Shown here piece after piece: positions 63,988 through 64,000 of a stretch of DNA of 64,000 nt. The position numbers were made by a program, and so were the translations under genes. Source of the DNA: an uncultured Granulosicoccus sp. (GTDB lineage Bacteria; Pseudomonadota; Gammaproteobacteria; Granulosicoccales; Granulosicoccaceae); assembly GCA_947495035.1 (NCBI GenBank), contig CANLXI010000006.1, forward strand, positions 1-64,000. Direction: 5' to 3'. Position 1 is the stretch's first letter, and every line of letters starts with the position of its first letter. The notes beneath the pieces were generated by a model, which did not search any database, had not been told where the DNA came from, and worked only from the letters and a program-made list of their open reading frames with translations.

Positions 63988-64000
63988 CGTGTCTTCCTTG

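Overview
The window reads as chromosomal DNA of a free-living, probably marine, gammaproteobacterium. The indications are a class II (long) IlvC with a divergent IlvY, a LuxR/LuxI pair, PAS-GGDEF-EAL signalling proteins, a heterotetrameric sarcosine oxidase cluster with a GbdR-like regulator, and a giant LEPR-XLL/DUF4347 surface protein. Base composition is moderately GC-rich and even. I see no rRNA, tRNA, CRISPR array, insertion sequence or prophage. A Granulosicoccus-like organism would fit, but that is a guess from gene content.

Layout. 1-88: an 8-bp tandem repeat running off the left edge. 0.1-3.2 kb: a PotA-like ABC ATPase (-), then a GNAT enzyme, a small membrane protein and a hemerythrin (+). 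3.2-4.3 kb: a lipoprotein (-). 4.7-8.9 kb: a cobalt-type nitrile hydratase operon (HupE-like metal transporter, DUF1097 membrane protein, CobW/P47K GTPase, beta, alpha, small P14K-like accessory protein). 9.2-10.4 kb: a RimK-like ligase fused to a TrkA-C domain. 10.4-12.7 kb: a degraded stretch, a truncated PPOX gene, a P-loop kinase and an alpha/beta hydrolase. 12.9-20.2 kb: a sugar-type operon of two Gfo/Idh/MocA dehydrogenases, a complete ABC importer and a UPF0303 protein. 20.3-21.8 kb: an EamA exporter and a divergent MarR regulator around a double palindrome. 22-24.1 kb: a PAS-GGDEF-EAL protein. 24.1-26.2 kb: a methyltransferase followed by an adenosylhomocysteinase-like protein that lacks the usual catalytic residues. 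26.3-30.3 kb: ilvY/ilvC and modF. 30.3-31.8 kb: luxR and luxI, convergent with overlapping ends. 32-39 kb: a PuuB-like FAD oxidase, a GGDEF sensor, an outer-membrane protein, a DUF2254 protein and a lone receiver domain. 39.1-45.6 kb: a GbdR-like regulator and soxBDAG. 45.7-59.3 kb: one gene of about 13.6 kb for a surface or secreted protein. 59.5-64 kb: speA and the carboxyspermidine dehydrogenase and decarboxylase genes.

How the parts work together. The nitrile hydratase operon carries both kinds of maturation factor known for this family plus a plausible cobalt transporter. The sarcosine oxidase genes and adjacent regulator form a glycine-betaine/sarcosine catabolic unit feeding one-carbon units to folate. 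The right-hand operon makes spermidine-type triamines from arginine by the carboxy(nor)spermidine route, with a separate agmatine-to-putrescine step that is not in view. The most unusual items are the giant protein with its near-identical 108-residue repeats and a 648-bp higher-order duplication, the methyltransferase plus divergent SAHH-like pair, the RimK-TrkA-C fusion, and an intercistronic hairpin that encloses the GTG start codon of the carboxyspermidine decarboxylase gene.
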